A DNA stretch of 16,681 nt from JBNKLG01 sp050292235 (GCA_050292235.1 JBNKLG010000061.1:1-16681), one strand, 5' to 3'. Positions 7,761 to 16,612 are shown, numbered from the stretch's first letter. The notes: generated by a model not told the origin, from the sequence alone. Program-made: numbers and translations.

Positions 7761-8420
7761 ATGAATCAAGACGAACTCAAAAAACAGGCTGCTCAAGCAG
7801 CCTTGGATTATGTGCAGGGTGGCATTGTTGGTGTGGGCACCGGCTCCACCGTCAACCATTTCATCGATGCTTTGGCCACCATCAAAGGGCGGTTCGATGG
7901 CGCCGTATCCAGTTCCGAGGCCTCCAGTGAGCGTATGAGACAGCATGGCATCGAGGTTATCGATCTCAACACTGCTGGTCCTTTGTCCCTCTATGTGGAC
8001 GGTGCCGATGAGTCCAACCACCAGCTGGAACTCATCAAAGGTGGTGGTGGTGCGCTGACCCGGGAAAAGATCGTCGCTGGTGCCAGCGAGAAGTTTGTCT
8101 GCATCGCCGATGAGAGCAAGCTGGTGAGCTGCTTAGGCAAGTTCCCCTTGCCAGTCGAGGTCATCCCCATGGCGCGCAGCTTCGTGGCGCGTGAGCTGGT
8201 CAAGCTGGGCGGTACCCCAGAGTGGCGTGAGAACTTTGTCACCGACAACGGTAATCTCATCTTGGATGTCCACCATTTGGAGATCATGGAACCCATCAAG
8301 TTGGAGCACCGCATCAACGAGATCCCCGGCGTGGTTACCGTGGGCATCTTCGCCATTCGCCCTGCGGATGTACTGATTCTGGGTACGATGGAAGGGCCGA
8401 AAACGCTAACAGCCCGTTGA
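7761..8420 (+). CDS. rpiA: Ribose-5-phosphate isomerase A
   Basis: A 219-residue cytosolic enzyme that interconverts ribose 5-phosphate and ribulose 5-phosphate in the pentose phosphate pathway. Full length for the family (E. coli RpiA has 219 residues). Visible motifs are VGVGTGSTVNHF (substrate phosphate loop), SSEASSERM, YVDGADE with D80 and D83, and KGGGGALTREK with K93 and the catalytic-base glutamate E102, aligning with the E. coli active site with a one-residue shift. The ATG follows a near-perfect GAGGAGAGG site. It is divergent from ilvA and convergent with the polysaccharide operon, whose last gene ends 35 bp away. Confidence 0.98.
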   Translation: MNQDELKKQAAQAALDYVQGGIVGVGTGSTVNHFIDALATIKGRFDGAVSSSEASSERMRQHGIEVIDLNTAGPLSLYVDGADESNHQLELIKGGGGALTREKIVAGASEKFVCIADESKLVSCLGKFPLPVEVIPMARSFVARELVKLGGTPEWRENFVTDNGNLILDVHHLEIMEPIKLEHRINEIPGVVTVGIFAIRPADVLILGTMEGPKTLTAR

Positions 8421-8455
8421 CGTCTGCAGTTGGTTAGCTGTGCTGTTGTAGAAAG

Positions 8456-9415
8456 TTATCGCAAACACCACTCTGGTCTTCGATGAACAATCTGGCGCCA
8501 AACAGCCAGTTTATCGTGCCATTTGGGATTCAGTCTGGCCAATATGGCAAAGACCCAATACCGACTGAACGGCCACAGACTCAACAGGAAAAAGCCCAGC
8601 CGACGTTGTGAGGCTGGAAAGTGCTCCCGTATCAACAGCATCTTGGCCTTGAGGAGTCGCACCATCTTGTCAGCCCGCACCTGTTCCGAAGCACCGCCAT
8701 AGTGAACAATGGTCGCCTCGGAGGTGACCATTGGCCGGGCACCCAGTGCTCGGGCACGCAAGCACAGGTCAGCCTCCTCGCCATACATAAAGAAATCAGG
8801 TTTAAATCCACCCAGACAATCCCAAAGATCCCGTTTGATCAGCAAGAAACACCCCGACACGATATCCACTTCACGCTGTCCTTGACGATCCCAGCCCCCA
8901 ATCCCTTCCGGGTTGAATAGCGTCGATCGCCGAAACAGGGAATTCAGACCCAGGGCTTGACTGGTCAAACTCCAAAGGGTTTGACGGGACCAACAGGAAG
9001 CGGGGTTGGGGGAGCCATCGGCAAACAGGGTTCTGCCGCCCCAGATCAAGGCCTGCGGCTCTTGCCTTGCAAAAGCCATTAGCCGATCAATCGCACCATC
9101 CTGCACCAGCGTATCGGGATTCAGCAGCAACAGATACTCTCCTTGTGCAGACTGAATGGCCTGATTGTTGCCCTGAGCAAAGCCCAGGTTTTGGGATGAG
9201 AGATGGAGCTTCATGCGTGAAGAGCCTCCCCGTTCCCGGGTAAGCATTTGGGGGGAGTCATCCGAGGAGGCATTGTCCAGAACAATGAGCTCAAAAGAAT
9301 CAACAATGGTTTCTCGAAAAACAGACTGGATACAGTCACGTGTCATCTCGCAGGTGTTAAAACTCACCACCACCACAGACAATTCCAGTCTCTTTATCGG
9401 CCGTTGCTTAGCCAT
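8456..9415 (-). CDS. GT2 glycosyltransferase, rhamnosyltransferase-like
   Basis: A glycosyltransferase of family GT2 (GT-A fold), 319 residues from the preferred ATG at 9415. The frame is open further upstream, but that would overlap the upstream membrane-protein gene, whose TAG (9422-9420) ends 4 bp before this ATG, and GT2 homology begins at once here (SVVVVSFN, 13-20). Other motifs are LIVLDNASSDDS (43-54), the metal-binding-type LLLNPDT (96-102), SGCFLLIKRDLW (187-198) and YGEEADLCLR (211-220), the pattern of WbbL-like rhamnosyltransferases. A hydrophobic segment near 273-293 may anchor it at the inner membrane. It is the last gene of the polysaccharide operon and probably adds one sugar to the lipid-linked repeat; the sugar cannot be told from sequence. 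Confidence 0.92.
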   Translation of the reverse strand: MAKQRPIKRLELSVVVVSFNTCEMTRDCIQSVFRETIVDSFELIVLDNASSDDSPQMLTRERGGSSRMKLHLSSQNLGFAQGNNQAIQSAQGEYLLLLNPDTLVQDGAIDRLMAFARQEPQALIWGGRTLFADGSPNPASCWSRQTLWSLTSQALGLNSLFRRSTLFNPEGIGGWDRQGQREVDIVSGCFLLIKRDLWDCLGGFKPDFFMYGEEADLCLRARALGARPMVTSEATIVHYGGASEQVRADKMVRLLKAKMLLIREHFPASQRRLGFFLLSLWPFSRYWVFAILARLNPKWHDKLAVWRQIVHRRPEWCLR

Positions 9416-9419
9416 GACA

Positions 9420-10748
9420 CTATCTGAATCGCGCGAAAAAAATATCCTCATTGCGAGGAGGGAAGTCGGGTGGCGAATCTTCCAGCCCATCTTGAATCGC
9501 CGCCCCGCTCACCAGTAAACCAAGCAGAATTGAGCCCAGCAATAGTGGTGGCCCAAACAGGCCGACAGACAAACTGGAAAAATCCAGGGCAAGGAGTGTT
9601 GCCATGAGGCCAAAAAGCAGCTTTTGTCTCGGCATGCTGGCTGTCTCTTTGAAAGCGGCAATGCCCCATTTAAATGCCACCACATGTGAAGCAATATACA
9701 TAAACATCGCAGGCAGGCCACCATATAGCGCGATCATAATGAAATTATTCACCACATCGATGTGTTGGCGCCCATCCAGCATAGCCGCCCAGTGATGGGG
9801 CCACTGAGAACCGACACCAACCAACCAGTAGTCCTGCCATTGGGAAAAGGCGATCTCTACCAATCGCGTGCGATACCAGGCAGTACGCGGGTCTAGCGCA
9901 AAATAATCGATCAAATGATAGAAATGCCGATTCGAAACAATCTCTAACACCACCGACATGGCCAGCAGAAGATATAGGGTTGGTTTTATCCAAGAGATCC
10001 GATTGAAATATAAGTTAGCACCGACCAGTGCCGCGACGCCTATCCAGGGGCCGCTCGACAGGGAAGAGAGAGCCGCAATCAATGAGGCCGCCAAAGCCAG
10101 TCTGAACGCAAAGACCTTTTCCACAAACCCCCGTAGGGCCCACAGAATGCCGGTAACGATCATCATGGCCAAGCCAAAGTAGATAGATTGCTGAGTACTG
10201 ACCTGGGCACGCAGCATACCCATTCTGATCTCAGAATAGCCCTCGATTCGCGCCGCTCCCCCAGTCAGACGTTGATAGGGAGAGTGCCAGGTCACCGCCT
10301 CATAGACCCCGGCTGCACACATGATCACTGCGCCAATCCCCAGCATCAAAATCAATCCATGAATATCTTTTTGGTTCGCCAGAGAAAACCGCGCGATGAA
10401 ATACATCAGGGTGGTATCCAGACCCCGCCCGATCATCTGGGTCACCTGAGCTGTTTCTGCATCGGCCATCAGCGTGGCAAAAACCGTCCAAAGCCACAAA
10501 GCAATAACCAGGGTATCCACCTTTCCAAACCGCATGCCCTGCCGTTTGGCCCGGGAAAACAGTTTGAACAACAGAAAAAAAGCGACGAAACGTGGCGCTG
10601 ACATCTGTACCAACCCCAGAGGCACACGAATGAACTCAGGCCAAAGCAGCATGGAGATAACCAGAACACCCAATGCAGCACCACCATTTCGCCGGGACAG
10701 CGCCAGAAAAACAAAAAAAAGGGCGATAACGAAGGTTAGTGTGATCAC
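9420..10748 (-). CDS. O-antigen ligase/Wzy polymerase-like membrane protein
   Basis: A 442-residue, very hydrophobic protein with about ten or more membrane spans, of the O-antigen ligase/polymerase (Wzy_C) superfamily. It starts at GTG 10748-10746, 16 bp after the stop of the iron-sulfur gene; the Shine-Dalgarno sequence is weak. Family hallmarks are the SSGPWIGVAALV segment (231-242), equivalent to the SRGPWL motif, and the large periplasmic loop with WYRTRLVEIAFSQWQDYWLV and GVGSQW (291-316), followed by DVVNNF. Its likely role is periplasmic polymerisation of lipid-linked repeat units, together with the flippase encoded at 13782-15284. A ligase role, attaching the chain to lipid A-core, is the main alternative; sequence alone does not separate them. 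Confidence 0.85.
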   Translation of the reverse strand: MITLTFVIALFFVFLALSRRNGGAALGVLVISMLLWPEFIRVPLGLVQMSAPRFVAFFLLFKLFSRAKRQGMRFGKVDTLVIALWLWTVFATLMADAETAQVTQMIGRGLDTTLMYFIARFSLANQKDIHGLILMLGIGAVIMCAAGVYEAVTWHSPYQRLTGGAARIEGYSEIRMGMLRAQVSTQQSIYFGLAMMIVTGILWALRGFVEKVFAFRLALAASLIAALSSLSSGPWIGVAALVGANLYFNRISWIKPTLYLLLAMSVVLEIVSNRHFYHLIDYFALDPRTAWYRTRLVEIAFSQWQDYWLVGVGSQWPHHWAAMLDGRQHIDVVNNFIMIALYGGLPAMFMYIASHVVAFKWGIAAFKETASMPRQKLLFGLMATLLALDFSSLSVGLFGPPLLLGSILLGLLVSGAAIQDGLEDSPPDFPPRNEDIFFARFR

Positions 10749-10764
10749 GAAGAGACTGCTTTTA

Positions 10765-12015
10765 TCATTCCGAGAGGGTTAAAGGCTTGTAAAGCCGCTT
10801 TTTGACCACACGCTTGGCAGTTCCCAGAATAGATTGGATTTTCGCCTTCAGACCCAATGCCCACCAGAAACGAAACAGTCCAAACCCAGAATAACGGGGC
10901 ACAGCGGCCCCCAACAATCGCAATATCTTCAGTCGCGCCCAGAGTGCGCCACGGGTCGCCAGTAAATTGGGCTGTGATGCTGGCAACAAATCTGGATCCT
11001 CTTTTTCCAATACCAGGTAACCCGCTTTTTCCGCCGCTTTCAGCATGGCCAAACCTCGCGAGGTCCGAGCGACGATGAGCGATTTACCCAATTCGCCCGC
11101 TTCGACCTTTCGATACCAGGGATCACCCACAGCAATATCCGCAAACTCACCGGTGTGATCAGGGCAGATATAGCAGCGCCACTGGCGGTATCTTTGTAAG
11201 AAATCCCAGGAATCTGCATAGGTCATTTGGCTCATCTTTTCTTCACCCGTCTCATCCTTAAATCGCGCTGTCCAGAGACCCGGCCAACCCTGGCCCCGAT
11301 AACGTAGCTCACTCACTGTATCTGGATCATGAATGCCGTTTCGCTTCAGCAACGCCAAATTTCCCTGCATAGAGGGGACGCCTGCACAAAAGAAAGCGAC
11401 TACAAGCCCTAGCTTCTCATCCAAAGAGGGGCGCAGTTGTCGCGCACTTTGTACCGCAGCAACATCACAGGGCTTGCCAATAAAGACGCATGGGGAAGAC
11501 GCTGCTTCAATTTGAGCCAGCCCCTCAGCCGGACTGGCAGGCGCATAACGCGACCCGGTCCGGGCCAGAAGTTCGTCCCGGCTTTTACTCATCACCGTCT
11601 CGTTCAGATAGGGCACGTCCTTTCGACTTGAAGTATGTAGCACGCCCCCCATGCCTTCACCTTCCAAGCTGAAAAGAGCCAGGGCCGTTGCCGCCCCACC
11701 GCTGGATCCGGCATAGCGGATATCCGGGTCTGAGGCATAACCCTCCCAAACACCGAGAACCGGCCCCCAACCCTCAAACAAGGAACTGATGATACCGGGT
11801 TTTTGTGCCGCATCACGGGCGTGGGACAGGCCCACGCCAGGGCAAACCTTAAGCACCTCAGTCGAGGCCAAGTGTATTGCTGAAGCGGATTTTGGGCGTC
11901 TTCCATAATCTGGGATATCGACCATCTGATAGTCATCCGGAGCCAAATAGGCACAGGCACCACAGCCGGTACACAGCTGCCCCCTGACCACATCATCAAT
12001 CGAATCAATTCGCAC
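10765..12015 (-). CDS. Coenzyme F420 hydrogenase/dehydrogenase beta-subunit (FrhB) family iron-sulfur protein
   Basis: A predicted flavin/iron-sulfur protein of the FrhB/FpoF family, 416 residues from the chosen start. The frame opens at GTG 12033, but AGGGTAGGAGGG lies just before GTG 12015-12013, so the second GTG is better. C15, C18 and C21 (CTGCGAC) plus C58 (CPG) form a [4Fe-4S] motif. FIGKPCDVAAVQSA and CYICPDHTGEFADIAVGDPW, followed by KSLIVARTSRG, are typical of the FrhB N- and C-terminal domains. True FrhB reduces F420 with hydrogenase partners; none is encoded here. Relatives are common in capsule and exopolysaccharide clusters, often near pyruvyl transferases, where their substrate is unknown. 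A redox step on a sugar precursor is plausible inference. Confidence 0.88.
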   Translation of the reverse strand: MRIDSIDDVVRGQLCTGCGACAYLAPDDYQMVDIPDYGRRPKSASAIHLASTEVLKVCPGVGLSHARDAAQKPGIISSLFEGWGPVLGVWEGYASDPDIRYAGSSGGAATALALFSLEGEGMGGVLHTSSRKDVPYLNETVMSKSRDELLARTGSRYAPASPAEGLAQIEAASSPCVFIGKPCDVAAVQSARQLRPSLDEKLGLVVAFFCAGVPSMQGNLALLKRNGIHDPDTVSELRYRGQGWPGLWTARFKDETGEEKMSQMTYADSWDFLQRYRQWRCYICPDHTGEFADIAVGDPWYRKVEAGELGKSLIVARTSRGLAMLKAAEKAGYLVLEKEDPDLLPASQPNLLATRGALWARLKILRLLGAAVPRYSGFGLFRFWWALGLKAKIQSILGTAKRVVKKRLYKPLTLSE

Positions 12016-12018
12016 AGA

Positions 12019-12030
12019 CCCTCCTACCCT
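12019..12030 (-). promoter_or_regulatory. Ribosome binding site deciding the FrhB-like start
   Basis: On the minus strand AGGGTAGGAGGG runs just upstream of GTG 12015-12013. It lies too close behind the earlier GTG at 12033 to serve it, which supports the shorter protein. Confidence 0.6.
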
Positions 12031-12039
12031 CACTCAGCC

Positions 12040-12810
12040 CTATTCATAATTCAGCCGCCGAGCAATATCTTTGCCCCTGCCCCCCTGATCATGATGAGAA
12101 AGCGGTTTGCCACCACGCAAATGCTTTAAACTTCGACGAAGCAGCGCTGACATCAGGGGATAACCAGAACGGGTCAGCGTCACAACAGTCGTTGCAACTG
12201 GCAGCTGATCGCGCCATTTTTTGCGCATGAAATGGTAGGAGGCGGCATAGGGACCTCGCAACGTCCGCACCGAACGGCTATTGTGAACCACAGGCGCATG
12301 CACCACATAGGCACTGAGACCCTTCTTAAGCGCAGTTTGCACAATATCCGTACCGTAAAGATGAAAGCCCGGCAGCCCCTCATCAAAGCGCAAGCCTGCG
12401 GATCTTCTCAAAACAATAAGCAGCTCATCAATGGCACTAACGGCCTGGGGCTGATCGAAAGATACCCCCAGCTCTCGGCCAAGGCCACTGGACCAGCAAT
12501 GACCGACATGCTGACCATCATGGGCCACGCCATAGATGCCAATCACTGCCCAGTTGGGATCGTGAGATTCGACCATCTCAATGCCGCTACGCAACTGCTC
12601 AAGCCAGGGTTTTGGCAGATAAACATCCTGATGGGCCAGTACAATCCATTCGCCATCCGCCTGTTCAAGCACCCCGTTATAGGCCTTAGCCGCACTGGGA
12701 TAGCCTCGCTGCAAAATGACCTGCCTGTCAGCAAATGCGACCAGTGGTGACATCAGCAGGTTATGCTCCAAAACAGCCTCGTCATTGACCGCCGCCCCCA
12801 ATGTAATCAT
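12040..12810 (-). CDS. StrF-like glycosyltransferase (GT-A fold)
   Basis: A 256-residue protein of the StrF/Glyco_tranf_2_5 type, an atypical branch of GT-A glycosyltransferases. Visible hallmarks are GEWIVLAHQDVYLP (53-66) with HQD replacing the classical DXD, GIYGVAHDG (91-99), VSAIDELLIVLRR (124-136) and GFHLYGTDIVQTA (148-160), with a late conserved VVHNS (174-178). There is no signal peptide or clear membrane span; the basic C-terminal tail could touch the membrane. Its ATG overlaps the stop of the upstream GT2 gene as ATGA, and its stop lies 24 bp before the chosen start of the iron-sulfur gene, placing it firmly in the operon. Donor and acceptor sugars are unknown. Confidence 0.82.
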   Translation of the reverse strand: MITLGAAVNDEAVLEHNLLMSPLVAFADRQVILQRGYPSAAKAYNGVLEQADGEWIVLAHQDVYLPKPWLEQLRSGIEMVESHDPNWAVIGIYGVAHDGQHVGHCWSSGLGRELGVSFDQPQAVSAIDELLIVLRRSAGLRFDEGLPGFHLYGTDIVQTALKKGLSAYVVHAPVVHNSRSVRTLRGPYAASYHFMRKKWRDQLPVATTVVTLTRSGYPLMSALLRRSLKHLRGGKPLSHHDQGGRGKDIARRLNYE

Positions 12811-13715
12811 GCTGACGAATCCATGAAAATTCGTGGCAAACCGAGAGAGCTCCCCATTCGCAACAGACCGAAACGCAAAACAGCCGCTGCCATATCCAGG
12901 ATGGCCCTCTCCCTATAGCTGGCACCAGCAAAAGCCCTCAAATCATGCAAAATAGCCACCATGAGGCGCTGGGCAATCCCCTCGTCTCCAGCCACCATTG
13001 CCTGCTTGTAAGCATCCGCAAAAGCGGACAAGCGAAACTCGTAGGTATGTTTCGCTGTCGCATTTCCACCGATCTCGCGTTGGGCAAGGGGCTCAGCAAG
13101 AAAGGCGACCGCCGCCTTTTGTTGGGCTGCCAGGCGGATATAGAGGTCATTATCCTGGCAGCGTCGATACTGAGACCGATAGCCCCTGGACAACTCAAAG
13201 GTCTCGCGAGCGATCATCATGGTCGAGGTAAAGGCCAAATCCCCCGGCCCCAACACAAAGTCCATCGGATGCTCAATTCGACCAGACCGGACCGCTGTCT
13301 GCCGTCCGCGAGCATTGAGTTCCTTCAGCCAGGAGTCGTAACCGTCGCCATCCAAATCATGCCTGAGGGAAAAATCTGTAAACGACAGCTCCACCCTACA
13401 GGTTTGGGTAAATTCGAGCTGCCGCTCGATCTTGGTGGGAAGCCAAACATCATCAGAATCCAGAAAAGCTATCCAGTCAGAATCACTCTCTGCAACGCCC
13501 TTGTTCCTCGCCGGGCCCTGGCCTGCATTGTCTTGAACCAAATAGCGGACGGAGTTTCCAAAACCGGCCACAATCCGAGCGGTGTCATCGGTCGAACCAT
13601 CATCCACCACCACCACATCGATATCCGCATAGGTTTGAGAAAGAACACTCTCAATCGCCCTGGCAATGCAGTGAGCCCGATTGTACGTTGGAATAATTGC
13701 AACAACTTTTGGCAT
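12807..13715 (-). CDS. GT2 glycosyltransferase
   Basis: A 302-residue family-2 glycosyltransferase from the preferred ATG at 13715, where the usual MPKVVAIIPTYNRA start of these proteins appears. The frame is open to a GTG at 13781 directly after the flippase stop, but the 22 extra residues look non-homologous. Motifs are VVVVDDGSTDDT (34-45, nucleotide binding), AFLDSDDVWLP (83-93, DXD-type metal site) and QDNDLYIRLA (187-196, catalytic-base region), with an alpha-helical C-terminus. It probably uses an NDP-sugar in the cytoplasm to extend the lipid-linked oligosaccharide. The gene sits 66 bp after the flippase and overlaps the next glycosyltransferase by 4 bp. Confidence 0.92.
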   Translation of the reverse strand: MPKVVAIIPTYNRAHCIARAIESVLSQTYADIDVVVVDDGSTDDTARIVAGFGNSVRYLVQDNAGQGPARNKGVAESDSDWIAFLDSDDVWLPTKIERQLEFTQTCRVELSFTDFSLRHDLDGDGYDSWLKELNARGRQTAVRSGRIEHPMDFVLGPGDLAFTSTMMIARETFELSRGYRSQYRRCQDNDLYIRLAAQQKAAVAFLAEPLAQREIGGNATAKHTYEFRLSAFADAYKQAMVAGDEGIAQRLMVAILHDLRAFAGASYRERAILDMAAAVLRFGLLRMGSSLGLPRIFMDSSA

Positions 13716-13781
13716 GATTTCAGCCAAAATCCAATACGAAAAAACGCTGAAAGGGCTGATTGAGACTAGGTCTGGAACCAC

Positions 13782-15284
13782 TCATTTTGACTGTTCCCGC
13801 AACTCGGCTGAAAGGTTGGTTAGGCGACGAATCTGATCCCGCCCCGTCTTATTCATGGCCAAAGCCCCCAAAAAGCACAGGGCAAAGACCGGCATAGTGG
13901 CGCAAAGTCTCAATAACAATGGCCATTGGACCATGGGTATGATTTGCTTAAATAGCATCAGTAACGCACTAGCCAACACAACTGAGAACAAGATGTGCCT
14001 CAGGACTTGCCATAAATCAAGCACCGAGACGGGAGAGATACGACAAGCCATAGCAATAAAGACGAGAAAGGCTAACGTAAAAGTCAGACTAAATGAAGCG
14101 GCAACCCCAACAGGCCCCCAATACAGGCCAATCACGAAGCCAGCAGAGATCAGAGGCGCCGACCAGATTGCCCACCTCATTTGAACATCAGTACGCCCCA
14201 ACGAGGAGCAGAGCCAGCCTGGTACGATATTGATAGCGCCGATGAGAGCCGCAGGGGCCAGCCACCGAAAAATGGCTATCGCGCCTGACCACTGTTCGCC
14301 CAGCAGAGCCAGCACAATAAGATCCGCGTCGGCAAAAGCGTAGCCAACGATAGGGGCGGTTACCAAAAACAGCAGGCTGATCGTACGAAGAAAAAAACGG
14401 CGGTACGCCAGAGGATCAGATTGCAGGCGACTCAGTGCCGGCATGGCGACTGAAGTGATAGGGCCGTTGATCTGTCGTATTGGCAACATCAGCAGACCAT
14501 AGGCACGAGAATATAAGCCCAACGCCCCGGCACCAAAAACGCTACCTATCAGGATATTATCCAGGTTTCGCACAAAATAATTGAGTGCATTGAAGCCGGT
14601 CAGATGGCCGCCAAAAGCCAGCATGCCCTGTACCTCTTTATCCCATTTCGCTCTTCCCGGCACCCAACCGGAGAATATCCAGGAGAGCATCATGGTCGAT
14701 AGCGCCTGGGTTGCTGTCATGGCCACCAGAGCCCAGTAGGAGTGGGTATAGGCAGCAATCGCAATGGCTGACAGGATAGAGAGCAGCAAAGAGACTATCT
14801 CAATGACCGCCAGCGCAGAAAATCGCATCTGCCGGCGAAGCAGCGCCAGATGCTGGGAAGTCAACCCGCCGAATAAAAATGTTGCCCCCAGGGCAATGGT
14901 AATGGCAATAAGCCGGTCATCTCCATATAACCAGGCAACCAAAGGCGCCGCCGCCGCGACCAAAACAGACAGCAGAGCACTGACCGCAACATTGATCCAG
15001 AACAGCGTGCTGATTTGTGAATGGTTTATTTTCTCACGCTGAATGGTCGCCATAGAGAGGCCAAGATCCTTAAACAGCGTGGCAAAGCCAACAATGGCAG
15101 CAACCATTGCAACCAATCCGAAATCACCGGGCGTGAGCAGACGGGCAAGAACGGCCGTCGATCCTAAAGTCAGCGCAAATTTTACCCCTTGCGAACCTAA
15201 AGTGACGAGGCCTCCGCGTGCTGAGCGAGTGCCCAGATTTTCTCGCAAATGCTCTGTTTCAAATATCTTTTGCTGATCCGCCAA
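13782..15284 (-). CDS. Polysaccharide flippase, MOP superfamily (Wzx/WzxC-like)
   Basis: A 500-residue integral membrane protein of the MOP/PST exporter family, predicted to flip undecaprenyl-linked repeat units across the inner membrane. The N-terminal GGLVTLGSQGVKFALTLGST, then TAVLARLLTPGDFGLVAM and LFKDLGLSMATIQRE, are typical of the WzxC/TuaB/AmsL group; many hydrophobic helices follow. The start is TTG at 15284-15282, 2 bp after the pyruvyl transferase stop, with GAGG about ten bases upstream; no ATG occurs in frame before a residue well inside the conserved N-terminus, so a TTG start is likely. The weak start may keep the membrane protein level low. Confidence 0.92.
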   Translation of the reverse strand: MADQQKIFETEHLRENLGTRSARGGLVTLGSQGVKFALTLGSTAVLARLLTPGDFGLVAMVAAIVGFATLFKDLGLSMATIQREKINHSQISTLFWINVAVSALLSVLVAAAAPLVAWLYGDDRLIAITIALGATFLFGGLTSQHLALLRRQMRFSALAVIEIVSLLLSILSAIAIAAYTHSYWALVAMTATQALSTMMLSWIFSGWVPGRAKWDKEVQGMLAFGGHLTGFNALNYFVRNLDNILIGSVFGAGALGLYSRAYGLLMLPIRQINGPITSVAMPALSRLQSDPLAYRRFFLRTISLLFLVTAPIVGYAFADADLIVLALLGEQWSGAIAIFRWLAPAALIGAINIVPGWLCSSLGRTDVQMRWAIWSAPLISAGFVIGLYWGPVGVAASFSLTFTLAFLVFIAMACRISPVSVLDLWQVLRHILFSVVLASALLMLFKQIIPMVQWPLLLRLCATMPVFALCFLGALAMNKTGRDQIRRLTNLSAELREQSK

Positions 15285-15286
15285 CC

Positions 15287-16579
15287 TCAGGTCGCCTCAT
15301 TTGACAGCCATTTGGCAATCACATCCAGTTGGCTACTGGCGGCTAAGACAAGGGGGGGAATAGATCGTTCCAGCGATGCTTTGATTTGCGCCCTGCTGGC
15401 AAATGAAGCCAACAGCTGTTCGACCAACTCCTCCTCAGCCAACTCCCTGGGATCATAAACCTGCGCTGACTGACCACAGGTCTCAAAAACCCCTTTTGCC
15501 TTATCGCTGTAGGAGATGGTCGCCGTTGGCACCCTGGAGGAGAGACCTGCAATGGTTGAATGCATGCGTGTGCCACAAAACCAATCCAACGTTGAGATCA
15601 CCCACTTCACCTCCGACTGATCCAAGGCCACCGGTGTGATCAACACCCTTTTTTGATCATCGATATTCAGGGATTGATAGAGATCGCGACTTGCCGACAC
15701 ATCCGATTCATAATGCCCTTCAGTATCCATGACATGGGGCACCAATAACAGCTTCACCTGGGTGTCATTTAAGAGCCGTTGCACCAAGTCCAATAAAGCC
15801 AGCCGATAATTCGCCTTGAAGTGATAAGCCTGTTTTGCACTTTGTGGATCGTTGTAGATAAGGCCGCTGACATTAATCCCAATCACCGGAGACTCAGAAT
15901 CTTTGGCTCTTAGCCAATCCAAGATTTCCGCATCCAACTTAGCGCTGGCATCCTTAGGATTTAAACCAAAAGCCATGTCCACACCGGAAAAATGGCGATG
16001 GGAATCAACGTCATCCGCAAGAAGCTGCTTAAGAATGAGAAAACTATTCTCGTCTCTTGCCCATGCCAACTCAGCCCCACGAACTACCTCAGAAGCACGC
16101 GCAAAGACATCAGGATCGTGATATGGCCCATACGTCTGTGGCAACAATATCAAGGGTATACGGCGAGCCAATGCGATTTTTTTGGGCCAACAAATAGCAT
16201 TAAAACGTTTCATTCCATAGAGGTCACTGAAGCTATCGCCACCAGAAATATCCAAGACAGCATCACAGGAATCAATCAGCCGAATACCTGCGTTCAGCCA
16301 GGCACCAAACCGGCCGATCTTTGAGATCAGCAACATCGTCAAAAGATTCTCGGGCCGATAATAGCGACGTCCAACTCTAGCACCCTGTCTGATCAGGCGA
16401 ATCTGCCTGCCGGTCGACAAGATCAGCTGTCCTTCCCTTTGGCCCAACCCATTATCAAAAACCACAAACTCCAAGTCGGGAATAACGGCAGACAGACCTT
16501 CGACTGTACTCATAAACAATGCGGACACACCCATATTGGGGCTATCCGGGTCGGCACCAAAAAGTGCTAGCCTTATCAT
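15287..16579 (-). CDS. Polysaccharide pyruvyl transferase family protein
   Basis: A 430-residue protein of the polysaccharide pyruvyl transferase family (CsaB/WcaK-like), which transfers pyruvate from phosphoenolpyruvate to form ketals on sugars. The N-terminus SPNMGVSALFMSTVEGL (13-29) is the usual Rossmann-like nucleotide-binding start. DISGGDSFSDLYG (110-122), LILLPQTYGPY (143-153), AWARDENSF (172-180), LLLVPHVMD (277-285) and the strongly conserved GTRMHSTIAG (336-345) follow. No membrane segment is seen. The ATG at 16579 has AGGA at a proper distance. It lies 33 bp after the partial gene at the window edge and 2 bp before the flippase. Some members of this family have roles other than pyruvylation, so the chemistry is inferred from family and context. 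Confidence 0.9.
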   Translation of the reverse strand: MIRLALFGADPDSPNMGVSALFMSTVEGLSAVIPDLEFVVFDNGLGQREGQLILSTGRQIRLIRQGARVGRRYYRPENLLTMLLISKIGRFGAWLNAGIRLIDSCDAVLDISGGDSFSDLYGMKRFNAICWPKKIALARRIPLILLPQTYGPYHDPDVFARASEVVRGAELAWARDENSFLILKQLLADDVDSHRHFSGVDMAFGLNPKDASAKLDAEILDWLRAKDSESPVIGINVSGLIYNDPQSAKQAYHFKANYRLALLDLVQRLLNDTQVKLLLVPHVMDTEGHYESDVSASRDLYQSLNIDDQKRVLITPVALDQSEVKWVISTLDWFCGTRMHSTIAGLSSRVPTATISYSDKAKGVFETCGQSAQVYDPRELAEEELVEQLLASFASRAQIKASLERSIPPLVLAASSQLDVIAKWLSNEAT

Positions 16580-16612
16580 GAGATATCCTGCGAGAGAATT
16601 AAGGTTACCTGA

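Noticed and set aside
8405..8447. Terminator between rpiA and the polysaccharide operon
   Set aside because: Only 6-bp inverted repeats (GCTAAC/GTTAGC and AACAGC/GCTGTT) with loops over 20 bases and no T-run were found.
9416..9490. Longer N-terminus for the last GT2 glycosyltransferase
   Set aside because: It would overlap the 3' end of the polymerase-like gene by about 70 bp and adds residues before the standard GT2 start.
12945..13763. A 272-codon plus-strand frame opposite the GT2 gene
   Set aside because: It is the antisense shadow of a gene with clear GT2 motifs and has no recognisable protein features.
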